DNA of 54,135 nucleotides. It comes from JAVJSD01 sp040219575 (GTDB lineage: Bacteria; Planctomycetota; Planctomycetia; Pirellulales; Pirellulaceae). Made by a program: the position numbers and the translations under genes. Below the pieces are notes generated by a model, which worked only from the letters and a program-made list of their open reading frames with translations, made no database searches and was not told where the DNA came from. Shown piece by piece: positions 35,617 to 44,630 of this stretch (position 1 is its first letter; every line of letters begins with the position of its first letter). Where the stretch lies: the NCBI GenBank assembly GCA_040219575.1, contig JAVJSD010000024.1, positions 1 through 54,135 of the forward strand. The letters are read 5' to 3'.

Positions 35617-36759
35617 TTAGGAATCGGTCAGTTCGACGGTGTCGGAATCATCCTCGGCGATCGGCTCCTCGCCGGTGCTTCCCGCGGCCAACACCTTCTC
35701 ACGAATCTGTTCGGAAACGTCGGGGTTTTCCACCAGAAACGCCCGAGCCTTCTCCTTGCCTTGCCCCAGGTAGGTCTCGCCGTACTTGAACCAGCTGCCG
35801 CTGCGATTGACGACCCGATGGGTAACGCCCAGGTCGAGGATGTCGCCCTCGTAGCTGATGCCGTGGGTGTGCATCATGTCGAATTCGGCCACCCGGAACG
35901 GCGGCGCGACCTTGTTCTTGACGACCTTGGCCCGCACTCGCTGGCCGATCACGTCCTCGCCGTCCTTGAGTTGGCCGATCCGCCGGACATCGATGCGGCA
36001 GGAACTGTAGAACTTCAGGGCCCGGCCGCCGGGGGTGGTTTCCGGACTGCCGAACATCACACCGATCTTCTCGCGAATCTGGTTAATGAAAATCACGGCG
36101 GTCTTGCTCTTGGAGATGGCGCCGGTCAACTTTCGCATCGACTGGCTCATCAGCCGGGCCTGCAGGCCGACGTGCGAATCGCCGATCTCGCCGGCCAGTT
36201 CCTGCTTGGGAACCAGGGCGGCCACCGAGTCGACCACGATCACGTCGACCGAGTTCGACTTGATCAGCATCTCGGTGATCTGCATCGCCTCTTCACCATT
36301 GTTGGGCTGGCTGACCAACAACGTATCGAGCTGAACGCCCAGCTTCTTACCCCAGGTGGGGTCGAAGGCGTGCTCGGCGTCGATGAAAGCGGCGATGCCG
36401 CCCGTCTTCTGGGCCTGGGCGATCACATGCAGCGCCAGCGTGGTCTTGCCGCTCGATTCGGGGCCATACACCTCGATGATCCTCCCCCGAGGGATGCCCT
36501 GCCCTCCGAGTGCGATGTCGAGCGAGAGGCTGCCGGTGGGGATGCCCTTGACCCGTCCCCGGGCATCGACCCCCAGGGGCATGATCGCCCCGTCGCCGAA
36601 TTGCTTCTCGATCTGCTGGAGGGTGTTCTTCAGATCGGCGTTTCCGTTGAGCATGTCGGCCACGGCGGCCGGCATGTCCTTGTCGGCCCCGGCCTTCGGA
36701 GCTCCCTTGCCCTTGGATTTTTTAGCCATGCGATCATTCGTTTTGCTGGCGGCGACCAT
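35617..36759 (-). CDS. recA: RecA recombinase
   Basis: Strand exchange, homologous recombination and SOS co-protease. The 380-residue length includes a basic N-terminal extension (MAKKSKGKGAPKAG). Seen: Walker A GPESSGKTTLAL, IDAEHAFDP, VIVVDSVAALVPKQE, the L2 loop REKIGVMFGSPETTPGGRALKF, and an acidic C-terminal tail (EEPIAEDDSDTVELTDS). The start at 36759 has a perfect AAAGGAGG at 7-8 nt. A second ATG at residue 11 (MAKKSK) is possible. The longer open frame reaching 37593 is not part of the gene. A candidate promoter lies about 90 bp upstream. Confidence 0.98.
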   Translation of the reverse strand: MVAASKTNDRMAKKSKGKGAPKAGADKDMPAAVADMLNGNADLKNTLQQIEKQFGDGAIMPLGVDARGRVKGIPTGSLSLDIALGGQGIPRGRIIEVYGPESSGKTTLALHVIAQAQKTGGIAAFIDAEHAFDPTWGKKLGVQLDTLLVSQPNNGEEAMQITEMLIKSNSVDVIVVDSVAALVPKQELAGEIGDSHVGLQARLMSQSMRKLTGAISKSKTAVIFINQIREKIGVMFGSPETTPGGRALKFYSSCRIDVRRIGQLKDGEDVIGQRVRAKVVKNKVAPPFRVAEFDMMHTHGISYEGDILDLGVTHRVVNRSGSWFKYGETYLGQGKEKARAFLVENPDVSEQIREKVLAAGSTGEEPIAEDDSDTVELTDS

Positions 36760-36849
36760 TCTGCTGCCTCCTTTATGGGAAAGAACGTGAGCAGTTTCAA
36801 GCGGCACGATCCCCGGCTCGACCATCGAACCGATAGTGTACGCCTGGAT

Positions 36850-36878
36850 ACTGTATCGACGTTCAGGCGTTGGATCAA
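36850..36878 (-). promoter_or_regulatory. Candidate recA promoter overlapping an SOS-box-like sequence
   Basis: On the minus strand TTGATC (36873-36878), a 17-bp spacer and TACAGT (36850-36855) resemble a sigma-70 promoter, placing the start about 85 nt before the recA ATG. Overlapping the -10, the plus strand reads CTGT-N8-TCAG (36851-36866), three of four matching bases in the right half of the enterobacterial LexA box CTGT-N8-ACAG. The promoter is a modest match and the operator a weak one. Confidence 0.35.
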
Positions 36879-37409
36879 GACCCTTGTCGCCCTTATTTAT
36901 CGCCGGGGCCGGGACACGTGTGGTCAAGCATGGCGAGAAAAAGCCCCGGACTGGACGACTGGAAAGCGACAGGTCGCCGGAATCACTCGAAGGGCCATTT
37001 CTTTCGCCCGCATTCTGAGCCTGTTTCCGATCTATCTGGCAGGTGGTCTGTTCTTGCGCGGCCAGTTTCGTGCTCGTCCTCGGAGACCACCTTGCGAATC
37101 TTCGCATTCTGGAAGGGCTCACGCCCTTTCTTGTTGGATCTTTGGTCCAGAATCCGGGAGCACCCGCCGTGAGTTTCGATATACGACTGTTCGACGTGTT
37201 TTTAAAGACTGCCTGGCTGGGAACGGTGGAAGCCGTCACCCCGGAGCAGGCGGCCCGGGTCGCTCGCTTGCGATTTGGGGGATATCTCAACGACCAGCTT
37301 CGGATTGAACCGCAGGGACGTCGGACGAACTTGGGTACGTCCCCGCGTCCGTCCCGCGCTGAGGCCATGCCGCTGTAGCCGGGCCGGCGTGCAGGTGGCG
37401 CCATGCGCC
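36879..37409. other. Intergenic region between recA and ndh
   Basis: About 530 bp upstream of recA and downstream of the ndh-like gene. It contains an AAGGGC-TCAC-GCCCTT hairpin at 37113-37128 followed by a T-rich stretch, similar in design to the REP-like hairpins at the right end of the window, and one small open frame at 37169. Otherwise no feature seen. Confidence 0.5.
37169..37378 (+). CDS. Possible small ORF of unknown function
   Basis: A GTG at 37169 with GGGAG 8 nt upstream opens a frame of 69 residues (SFDIRLFDVFLKTAWLGTVE at the start). It has no signal peptide, cysteine pairs or recognised domain, and the last third is Arg/Pro/Ser-rich like a non-coding translation. The well-placed ribosome site is the only support. 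It may be chance. Confidence 0.2.
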   Translation: MSFDIRLFDVFLKTAWLGTVEAVTPEQAARVARLRFGGYLNDQLRIEPQGRRTNLGTSPRPSRAEAMPL

Positions 37410-38795
37410 CTACTTGTCTGGCTCGCCGATCGGTTGCGTTCCCGGTTGGAAGTGATGCGCTGCGAGGCCGCTGGTTGTCTCGATGCTGTCGGCCGCCACA
37501 CTCCGCTCCCGCTTGGCGTGCTCCAGCAAGGCCGCGTCGCTGTGGGTGATCAGTCGGGCCGAGCGACTGCGGGTCAGGTAGCCGATGTACCACTGCATCA
37601 GCACCAACGCCCGATTTTCGAAGCCGACGAGCATCAGCAAGTGCAGAAACAACCAGGCCAGCCAGGCGAAGAAGCCCGACATCTTGATCTTCCCGACGCT
37701 GACGACCGCCGCCGACCGGCCGATCGTCGCCATGCTGCCGGGATCCTTGTACTTGAATACGCGCGGCGGTTCGCCGCGCAGCTTGCGGAGGATGCAGTCG
37801 GCGACGTGTTTGGCCTGCTGCATCGCCACAGGCGCCACGCCGGGCAACGGCCGCTCCTCTCCGTGTGAGTAATTCGCCATGTCGCCGATGGCGTAAATGT
37901 TGCCGTACTTGGCGAGTGAGCAGTCGGCCTCGACGACCAGTCGTCCCGCGCGGTCGGTTTCGGCGTCGGCCGCCCGGGCGACGAGCATCCCCAAGGGCGA
38001 GGCCTGCACTCCGGCGGCCCAGAACACGTTTTGGGTTTCGACCGTTTCCACCTCGTCGCCAGTTCGCAGGGTCACCTCGTCTTGCGTGACATCGGCGACG
38101 GCCGTGCCTGTGCGGACCGTCACGCCCAAGCGCTTCAGCGCCGCCGCGGCCTTGACGGACAATTCTTCGGGAAACATTCGCAGGACGAGATCGTTGTGCT
38201 CGACCAGCAGAACGCGGGCCGACGCCGTATTGAAATGGTGGAATTCGCGCCGCAATGTCGAATGAGCCAATTCGGCGATCGCCCCGGCCAGTTCAACGCC
38301 GGTCGGTCCGCCGCCGACCACCACGAAAGTCAGCCGCTGGCTGATCTCGCGATGGTCGCTGAGTCGTTCGGCCGCTTCGAAGGCCGACAGGATGCGTCGG
38401 CGAATGTCGGTCGCTTCCTCCAGGCTCTTCAGCCCGGGCGCAAAGGCCTCGAAGCGATCGTTGCCGAAATAGTGGTGCCGAGCGCCCGCCGCCAGAATGA
38501 GCGAATCGTAGGCAAGTTCGCCGTCGGCCAACACGACGCGTTGCTTGTCGGGATCGACGGCCACGACTTCGCCCATCACGACGTCGACGTTGCCGCGACG
38601 GCGAAAGATGCTCCGCAGCGGCATGGCGATGTTGGCCGGCGACAGTTGCCCCGTCGCCACCTGATAGAGCAATGGCTGAAACAAGTGAAAGTTGCGGCGA
38701 TCGACAAGCGTGACCTGCACGTTTGAACTGCGCAGCGCATTGGTCGCCGCCACGCCGCCGAATCCACCTCCCACGACCACAACGCGATGTGTCAT
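37410..38795 (-). CDS. ndh: Type II NADH:quinone oxidoreductase (NDH-2)
   Basis: A 461-residue membrane-associated flavoprotein that passes electrons from NADH to quinone without pumping protons. Seen: FAD site VVVVGGGFGGVAA at the N-terminus, RNFHLFQPLLYQVATG, the NAD site FVVVGGGPTGVELAG, and YAIGDMA at the second FAD contact. A C-terminal hydrophobic stretch (FFAWLAWLFLHLLMLVGF) is the membrane anchor region typical of the family. The start at 38795 (MTHRVVVVGGG) puts the FAD loop at residue 5, with AAGG upstream; the open frame to 39170 is an extension without homology. The closest alternatives would be other NADH oxidases of the same fold. Confidence 0.93.
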   Translation of the reverse strand: MTHRVVVVGGGFGGVAATNALRSSNVQVTLVDRRNFHLFQPLLYQVATGQLSPANIAMPLRSIFRRRGNVDVVMGEVVAVDPDKQRVVLADGELAYDSLILAAGARHHYFGNDRFEAFAPGLKSLEEATDIRRRILSAFEAAERLSDHREISQRLTFVVVGGGPTGVELAGAIAELAHSTLRREFHHFNTASARVLLVEHNDLVLRMFPEELSVKAAAALKRLGVTVRTGTAVADVTQDEVTLRTGDEVETVETQNVFWAAGVQASPLGMLVARAADAETDRAGRLVVEADCSLAKYGNIYAIGDMANYSHGEERPLPGVAPVAMQQAKHVADCILRKLRGEPPRVFKYKDPGSMATIGRSAAVVSVGKIKMSGFFAWLAWLFLHLLMLVGFENRALVLMQWYIGYLTRSRSARLITHSDAALLEHAKRERSVAADSIETTSGLAAHHFQPGTQPIGEPDK

Positions 38796-39195
38796 TCCTG
38801 CTGCCTTTGCGTGTCGGTGAGAGGTTTGAATAGGCGAATTGGGAACAAAGATCGCGCCCATCTTACGGGGGTTTCGCGGCGAAGCAAGCCGGATCGCACC
38901 GTGGCTCTCGGCGATCGGTGTCGTTGTGCGGACGATGCAGACCGAATCATTCATGGCGTACCGCCAGCACAACGAACACCCGCCAAAGTCGCGCAAATGG
39001 GGCGACTGGCCAGCGCGGCGCCTCCTGGGGGAAGCAGGTTGGGTTTCTCGAAGTTCTTGCGAATTCCCGCCGCAACCGCGCGGCAAATCGCCGCATTTGC
39101 GAGAAAACAGAGTCGGGATCGTTTGGGGACTTCGAATGCGATCGGTAGAATTGAGAATCCACCTCGCCATACCGCATTCCCTGACGGCGCCGCTG
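38796..39195. other. Divergent intergenic region
   Basis: About 400 bp between the divergent ndh and cytochrome genes. Several short frames run through it but none has a ribosome site or a recognisable product. No clear promoter boxes were found. An ATG at 39136, in frame with the cytochrome gene, lies here and could be its start. Confidence 0.4.
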
Positions 39196-41211
39196 ATGAA
39201 TTCTTCCCTGACGTTGCTTATCTCGATTTGCCTCGCGGCGGCTTGCTTCGCCGACGGAGCGCGAGCGGCGGAATCGTTGCGTGACGATCCGGCCTTTGCC
39301 CACGTATCGCGGCAGTTGACAACACACGTTCGCCCGTTGCTGGTGAAGTACTGTCTCGAGTGTCACGGAGACGAACAGGCCGAAGCGGAGTTGAACCTGG
39401 CGGCGCAGAAAGACCTGGCCGCGGTGCTGCAGTCGCGGCGCATGTGGCAACGTATGGCGGAGGTGCTGCTGGCCCAACAGATGCCGCCCGAGGAAAAACC
39501 GCAGCCAAGCGGCGCAGAACGGGAGTTGATCGCCCGCTTCGCGGAGAGCGTCCTCGATCTGCCCGAACCGGACGGCCGCCGCAATCCGGGCGAGGTTGCT
39601 CTGCGACGGCTTAATCAAGTCGAATACAACAACACCGTCTTCGATCTGTTCGGTCTGAACAAGCCCCGCACGTACTTCGATCCACGCCGCGGCATGCCGG
39701 AGACGGTGCGGTTGGTGCTGCATCGCAATCAGCGGCCGATCGTCGTTGCGCTGCCGCCCGACGACGTCGGCTACGGCTACGACAACATCGGCGAGGTGCT
39801 GTCGCTGCCGCCGTTTCTGATGGAGAAGTATTTCGCCGCCGCCAGACAAGTGGTCGATGCGGCCGAGGACGGCGGCCGACTGCAAGCGACGATCAACCGC
39901 AGCGGACGGTTCACCAGCGACGAACAGCGGGCGAGGTTCATCCTCGACGACTTCGCGCGGAGGGCCTTTCGGCGGCCCGTTCCCGATGGCGAGGTCGAAC
40001 GCTACATGAAGCTCTATCGTCTCGCCGTCGAACGCGGCGAACCGCTTCCGAAGGCGTTGAAAGTGCCGCTTGCGGCAATGCTGGTGTCGCCGCACTTTCT
40101 GTTTCGGGTCGAAAGCGGCGACATCGAGCAAGAGGAAAACGGCGTTCGTCCGCTGACCGACCACGAACTCGCAGCGCGGCTCTCGTACTTCCTGTGGAGT
40201 TCGATGCCCGACGACGAACTTTCGCGACTCGCCGACGAGGGGAAACTGCGCGATCCGCAGGTGCTCGAGGCGCAGGTGCGCCGCATGCTGCTCAGCCCGA
40301 AGGCAAAGGAGTTGGCCGAGAATTTCGCCTTGCAGTGGTTGCAGGTCAGCAACCTGGAAGGCGCCATGCCGGCGCCCGACCTGTTTCCGGAGTTCTACCG
40401 TCAGAAGTACCTGCCGCACGCCATGCGTCAGGAGGCGCTGTTGCTGTTCGAGACGATCATGACCGAGGACCGCGGCGTGACCGACTTGATCGACGCCGAA
40501 TACACCTGGCTCAACGGCACGCTGGCCGGTTTCTACGGCATCGATGAAGCATACGCCCGCGAGCGGAATTCGGGACTGTTCTGGAAGCGTTACGAACTAC
40601 CGGACAAACGCCGCGGCGGCGTGCTGACGATGGGCGGGCCGCTGCTGGCGATGTCGAATTCGACGCGCACCAACCCGGTGAAACGCGGCAAGTGGGTGCT
40701 GGAGACGCTGCTGGGCGATCCGCCGCCTCCACCGCTGGCGAATGTGCCGGACCTCGACGAAACTCCCGCCGCCGAAGACGGACTCAGCCTCCGCGACAAG
40801 CTCGAGCGGCATCGGGCCGATCCCGCCTGCGCCGCTTGCCACCGTCGCATGGATCCACTCGGACTGGGACTGGAGAACTACAACGCCATCGGCGCTTGGC
40901 GCGAGAAGGAAGGCCCCGTGAAGATCGACGCGGCCGGCACACTCACCGACGGCACGACGTTCCAACGGCCGGAGGAGTTGAAGGAGATCCTGGTCACGTC
41001 GCGCAAGGCGCAATTCTACCGTTGCCTGAGCGAGCATCTGCTGACTTACGCGTTGGGCAGGCCGCTCGACTACTACGACCGATCCGCCGTCAACGAAATC
41101 GTTGAAGAACTCAAACGCGACGAGGGACGTTTCTCCACCCTGGTCGTGGCGGTGGTCATGAGTTATCCGTTTCGAAACATCAACGCCCCCCCGGTGCACA
41201 ATGAAGAATAA
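39196..41211 (+). CDS. Planctomycete cytochrome c-type protein (DUF1587/1592/1588/1585/1595 family)
   Basis: A 671-residue exported protein of the planctomycete-specific cytochrome family (PSD/PSCyt domains). The N-terminus is a signal peptide (SSLTLLISICLAAACFADGARA). A haem-binding CLECH follows near residue 55 (KYCLECHGDE), and a second CxxCH, CAACH, lies in the ACHRRMDPLGLGLENYNAIG block of the C-terminal part. Between them are ALRRLNQVEYNNTVFDLFG (DUF1587), FARRAFRRPVPDGEVERY (DUF1595), and LAARLSYFLWSSMPDDEL (DUF1592). The segment between the first two domains is short for the family. ATGs at 39196 and 39136 are both possible; 39196 places the signal peptide at the start. The stop overlaps the start of the DUF1552 gene, its usual partner. 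Function unknown. Confidence 0.9.
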   Translation: MNSSLTLLISICLAAACFADGARAAESLRDDPAFAHVSRQLTTHVRPLLVKYCLECHGDEQAEAELNLAAQKDLAAVLQSRRMWQRMAEVLLAQQMPPEEKPQPSGAERELIARFAESVLDLPEPDGRRNPGEVALRRLNQVEYNNTVFDLFGLNKPRTYFDPRRGMPETVRLVLHRNQRPIVVALPPDDVGYGYDNIGEVLSLPPFLMEKYFAAARQVVDAAEDGGRLQATINRSGRFTSDEQRARFILDDFARRAFRRPVPDGEVERYMKLYRLAVERGEPLPKALKVPLAAMLVSPHFLFRVESGDIEQEENGVRPLTDHELAARLSYFLWSSMPDDELSRLADEGKLRDPQVLEAQVRRMLLSPKAKELAENFALQWLQVSNLEGAMPAPDLFPEFYRQKYLPHAMRQEALLLFETIMTEDRGVTDLIDAEYTWLNGTLAGFYGIDEAYARERNSGLFWKRYELPDKRRGGVLTMGGPLLAMSNSTRTNPVKRGKWVLETLLGDPPPPPLANVPDLDETPAAEDGLSLRDKLERHRADPACAACHRRMDPLGLGLENYNAIGAWREKEGPVKIDAAGTLTDGTTFQRPEELKEILVTSRKAQFYRCLSEHLLTYALGRPLDYYDRSAVNEIVEELKRDEGRFSTLVVAVVMSYPFRNINAPPVHNEE

Positions 41212-42502
41212 CTTGCAACTCTCCCGGCGCACGGTGCTCCACGGCCTCGGCGTCTCGATCGGGCTGCCGCTGCTGGAGGCGATGCTGCCGCGACCGCTTC
41301 GCGCCGCTGATCAAGAAAACATCGATAAGCCGCCGCTGCGGATGGCTTTCGTCTTCGTGCCGGGCGGCGTGAACGTCGACGCCTGGGCGCCCACGGGAGA
41401 AGGCGCCGACTACGAGTTGTCGGCGACCCTTTCACCACTGGCGCCGGTCCGCGAGCAGGTGCTCGTGCTGAGCGGACTCAACGGCCGTCAGGGAGAGTCC
41501 GGCGCCAACGGCCATCCACTGGGAACCGCGCCTTGGCTGAGCAGCGCGCCGATCAACGAGAAGGATCGCGGCGGCTACTGCACCGATATCTCCGTCGATC
41601 AAATTGCGGCGCGAAAGATCGGCGCCAGCACGCGCCTGCCTTCGCTCGAACTCGGCTGCGATCAGGACGCCACGCAAATCCACACCAGCAACATCTCCTG
41701 GCGCGGGCCGGCCTCGCCGATGGGCAAGGAGGCGAGCCCCCGGGCCGTGTTCACGCGGCTGTTCGGCGATCCCAAGTCCGACGCCTACCAGCGCAGCATC
41801 CTCGACCTGGTGCTGGAAGATGCGCGGCGACTACGGACCAAGCTGGGAGGCATCGATCGCACCAAGCTGGACGAGTATCTCGACTCGGTGCGAGCCATCG
41901 AACGCCGAATTCAGATTGCCGAGCAAGAATCGAAGGATGTCCGGCCGCCGGACATCGACGTGCCGGCCGACATTCCCGTCGAGTTCGCCGAACACCTGCG
42001 ATTGCTCACCGATTTGTTGGTGCTCGGGTTTCGCAATGACGCCACGCGCGTTTCAACGTTCATGTACAACAACGAACCCGGCCGGCGTTCGTGGCCCGAA
42101 ATCGGCATCGCCGAAGGGCATCACACCTTGGCGCACCTCGACCCGCGGACCGCGGAGGGAAAAGACAAACTCGACAAACTGCAGCGCATCGACCAGTGGT
42201 ATGTAGCGCAGTTCGCCTACCTGCTCGAGAAGTTGCGAGCGACGCCCGAGGGCGAGGGGACGTTGCTCGACAGCTGCCTGTTGATGTACGGCAGCGGCCT
42301 GGCGTGGGGACGATTGCACAATCGCGAAAACCTGCCGATCGTATTGGCCGGTGGAGGCGGCGGCGCGATCGAAGGTGGTCGGCACGTGCGTTACCAGAGC
42401 GAACCGCTGGCGAACCTGTTCCTGTCGTTGCTCGATCGCGCCGGGGTGGCGCTGCCGCGAATCGCCGACAGCAGCGGCCGCCTGGGCGGACTAACCGCAT
42501 AG
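41201..42502 (+). CDS. DUF1552 protein, Tat-exported
   Basis: A 433-residue protein of the planctomycete DUF1552 family (HXXSHH group). A Tat signal, SRRTVLHGLGVSIGLPLLEAM, is at residues 8-28. Conserved blocks seen: VFVPGGVNVDAWAP, LSGLNGRQGESGANGHP, SVDQIAARKIG, LDEYLDSVRAIERRI, and the C-terminal LLMYGSGLAWGRLHNRENLPIVLAGG. The gene overlaps the cytochrome gene by 11 bp, so the two are co-translated; this pairing is standard in planctomycetes. Its enzymatic role is unknown, though the fold is related to DUF1501 and sulfatase-like proteins. Confidence 0.92.
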   Translation: MKNNLQLSRRTVLHGLGVSIGLPLLEAMLPRPLRAADQENIDKPPLRMAFVFVPGGVNVDAWAPTGEGADYELSATLSPLAPVREQVLVLSGLNGRQGESGANGHPLGTAPWLSSAPINEKDRGGYCTDISVDQIAARKIGASTRLPSLELGCDQDATQIHTSNISWRGPASPMGKEASPRAVFTRLFGDPKSDAYQRSILDLVLEDARRLRTKLGGIDRTKLDEYLDSVRAIERRIQIAEQESKDVRPPDIDVPADIPVEFAEHLRLLTDLLVLGFRNDATRVSTFMYNNEPGRRSWPEIGIAEGHHTLAHLDPRTAEGKDKLDKLQRIDQWYVAQFAYLLEKLRATPEGEGTLLDSCLLMYGSGLAWGRLHNRENLPIVLAGGGGGAIEGGRHVRYQSEPLANLFLSLLDRAGVALPRIADSSGRLGGLTA

Positions 42503-42510
42503 GCCCCCCA

Positions 42511-42565
42511 AAGCCGACGGCTCCGCCGTCGCTGGTGAAATGAACGACGGCGGAGCCGTCGGCTT
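42511..42565. terminator. Perfect 21-bp hairpin, bidirectional terminator
   Basis: Arms at 42511-42531 and 42545-42565 are exact reverse complements over 21 bp, with a 13-nt loop. It lies 9 bp after the DUF1552 stop and 14 bp before the end of the convergent small secreted protein gene, the place expected of a shared terminator. There is no long T-run; the perfect repeat also suggests a mobile REP-like origin. Confidence 0.7.
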
Positions 42566-42579
42566 GGGAAAGTTGGCCG

Positions 42580-42921
42580 CTATCGATTTGGCGCGCCGTA
42601 GGGCAGGGTTTCGTACGACCAAGGCGCGGCGGGCGCCGGGCCGTAAGGAGGGACGCCGTGGTGGGCGGCGGGGATGTAGGCCGGCGCCGGCTGGAAGATC
42701 GGCGAGGGGACGCCGTAGCCCGGGTGACTGCACTTCAAGCGGCTGCCGGGACGCAGAGCCCAAATCGGTCCCGGGCAACAAGCGTCTTCGGCGTGGTAAC
42801 CGTTGCTCCAACCGAGACCGAGGTGCCGGCCCCAAGCGTTGAAGATATCGGCCCGAACGGGGGCGGCGAAGCCGGCCAGGACCGTGGTCAGCGCGGCGGC
42901 CAATACAAACATGCGTCTCAT
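42580..42921 (-). CDS. Small secreted Pro/Gly-rich protein
   Basis: A 113-residue protein with a clear signal peptide (RRMFVLAAALTTVLAGFAAPVRA), AGGA at 9 nt before the ATG at 42921, and a mature part rich in Pro, Gly, Ala and Tyr (PSPIFQPAPAYIPAAHHG, PPYGPAPAAPWSYETLPYG). Three Cys residues, two adjacent, lie in DACCPGPIWALRPGSRLKC. No domain is recognised. The composition is that of small extracytoplasmic planctomycete proteins; function unknown. Confidence 0.7.
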   Translation of the reverse strand: MRRMFVLAAALTTVLAGFAAPVRADIFNAWGRHLGLGWSNGYHAEDACCPGPIWALRPGSRLKCSHPGYGVPSPIFQPAPAYIPAAHHGVPPYGPAPAAPWSYETLPYGAPNR

Positions 42922-43287
42922 AACCGGCGTCCTGCGGGTGCGGGGGAGCGAGGAAGGGGCAGTTATGGTTCATATCGTGTCGGCGGCGCGACGATGAACA
43001 CGTGCGGAGGTCGAATATCGCCGTTTCCCTCCCGGCGGCCGTCTGTTCTCCCGAAGAGTTCGGACTTGCCTATGACAGCCGAGTCGGGCGCACGCGACGA
43101 CTACTCCGGCTGCGGAAAGTCGCGCGGCCCAAAACGGTAGATGACCGACGGGACAGGGGGACTGCGGCGAGTTTTCGGATTGGGCTACAATTTCCAGCCA
43201 GTCGTCGTCCGGTTCTTCGTCGCACGTCCTTCGCAGTCCGCTGTTGGCAGGCTGAAAGCCTGACCCACCCGTACAAGGAGCCGCCAG
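42922..43287. other. Divergent intergenic region
   Basis: About 366 bp between the small secreted protein gene and the DUF420 gene. A TACAAT at 43186-43191 preceded by TTGGGC might be a -10 box for the DUF420 gene but lacks a matching -35. No other feature seen. Confidence 0.4.
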
Positions 43288-43815
43288 GTGCTTCCGCTGC
43301 TGTTCGCCCAAGAAACCGCCTCCGCGGCGCCGCTGCCGGGGTTCATTCCCGGTTCCCGCGGTTCGCTGATGCTCGACGTCGTGTTTCTGGCGATGTTCCT
43401 CATCGTCCCCTTGATGGGAGTGAGCATCTACCTGGTGAAATACCGCCGCCGCTTCGCGCTGCACAAGTGGCTGCAGATTGGAATGGGCGTGGTGCTGCTG
43501 GTGGCGGTGGCGGCGTTCGAGATCGACATGCGATTCTTCACCGAATGGGAAGACATGGCGCGGCCCTCGCGGTATTGGGTCGACGACCAATGGAATACCG
43601 TCTGGTACAGTCTGGCGGTGCACCTCTGTTTCGCGGTGCCCACGCCTTTTCTCTGGATCTTCGTGATCGTACAAGCGCTGCGGAAGTTTCCCAACCCACC
43701 CCGGCCCAACGAGTACAGCCCCAGCCACATCTTCTGGGCTCGCACAGCGGCGATCGAGATGACGCTGACGGCCGTCACCGGTTGGGTCTTCTACGTACTG
43801 GCGTTCATCATGTGA
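43288..43815 (+). CDS. DUF420 membrane protein
   Basis: A 175-residue inner-membrane protein with four hydrophobic segments. The end of the protein, SPSHIFWARTAAIEMTLTAVTGWVFYVLAFIM, contains the pattern of the DUF420 family, whose best-studied relatives help cytochrome oxidase assembly in other bacteria. A His in KWLQIG-side helix 2 and His of the SPSH segment could be functional. The GTG start at 43288 is supported by AAGGAG 7 nt upstream, with no ATG nearby. Its stop overlaps the stop of nnrE by 25 bp on the opposite strand. The cytochrome link is from family knowledge, not from neighbours. Confidence 0.88.
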   Translation: MLPLLFAQETASAAPLPGFIPGSRGSLMLDVVFLAMFLIVPLMGVSIYLVKYRRRFALHKWLQIGMGVVLLVAVAAFEIDMRFFTEWEDMARPSRYWVDDQWNTVWYSLAVHLCFAVPTPFLWIFVIVQALRKFPNPPRPNEYSPSHIFWARTAAIEMTLTAVTGWVFYVLAFIM

Positions 43816-44468
43816 TCGATCAGCTTGCGCGGCGCGCCGATGTCGAGAACATGCACCTGCCCCAGCACCGCCCGGGCGGAGTCGGCGGCGAAGCCGCGCT
43901 TCGACGCCACGAAGGTGCAGGTGTGATCGGCGCGAAACGTGACGTCGGCCGGCTGGCCCGTATCGCAGTCGAGCCCGCTGGGCAGGTCCACCGCCAGCCG
44001 CATTGACGGCGCGGCGTTGAGCGCGAGGATGACCGCATCGAGCGGCGGCCGCGGGGCCCCCTTGGCGCCGGTTCCCAACAGCGCGTCGACGATCCAGTCG
44101 GCCCCATCCAATTGCTGCTGAAGGGGTTCGCCGGCGCCTTCGAGCTGATGCATCGGCACGTCGCACTTGGCGAGGATTCGGTAATTCGCCAGGGCGTCGC
44201 CCGAGAGGTCTTCCGGCGGGCTCCACATCAGCACGCGGACGGCGATTCGCCGCAAATCGAGATGACGGGCGATGACGAACCCGTCGCCGGCGTTATTGCC
44301 CTTGCCGCAACACACCACAACCGGTCCTCGGGCGCCCAGCGATTGCAGCACGTCGACGCAGCCGCGGCCGGCGTTCTCCATCAGCACCAATCCGCTCATG
44401 CCGTACTGCTCGAGCGCCAGCCGATCGACCTCGCGGACTTGTTCTCTGGATAGAGTCTTGTGGGGCAT
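43791..44468 (-). CDS. nnrE: NAD(P)H-hydrate epimerase
   Basis: Repairs damaged NAD(P)H by interconverting the R and S hydrates. At 225 residues it is the stand-alone YjeF_N form, without the fused ADP-dependent dehydratase often seen in bacteria. Seen: LMENAGRGC, VVVCCGKGNNAGDGFVIARHL, IVDALLGTGAKG, VDLPSGLDCDTG, and FRADHTCTFVASKRGF. The ATG at 44468 has no Shine-Dalgarno, but TACAAT (minus strand, 44478-44483) lies only about 10 bp upstream, so the message could be leaderless. Tail-to-tail overlap with the DUF420 gene. Confidence 0.93.
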   Translation of the reverse strand: MPHKTLSREQVREVDRLALEQYGMSGLVLMENAGRGCVDVLQSLGARGPVVVCCGKGNNAGDGFVIARHLDLRRIAVRVLMWSPPEDLSGDALANYRILAKCDVPMHQLEGAGEPLQQQLDGADWIVDALLGTGAKGAPRPPLDAVILALNAAPSMRLAVDLPSGLDCDTGQPADVTFRADHTCTFVASKRGFAADSARAVLGQVHVLDIGAPRKLIDHMMNAST

Positions 44469-44630
44469 GATTGGGACATTGTAGCAAAAGGTTTGTCTAG
44501 CCCCCCTAACCCGTGATGTCGTTGGAACCCTATTCTGACAGACAGTTGCTCGCCCGTGCATCGCAGGGCCGATGAATAACAACTGCGCGGATGCTTCCCT
44601 ACTCTCGTTTTGTCGCTTGAAGGCTTTCCG

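Noticed and set aside
36850..36866. SOS box as a confirmed LexA site
   Set aside because: The right half-site differs from the consensus and no lexA gene is in the window, so it is listed only as a weak candidate.
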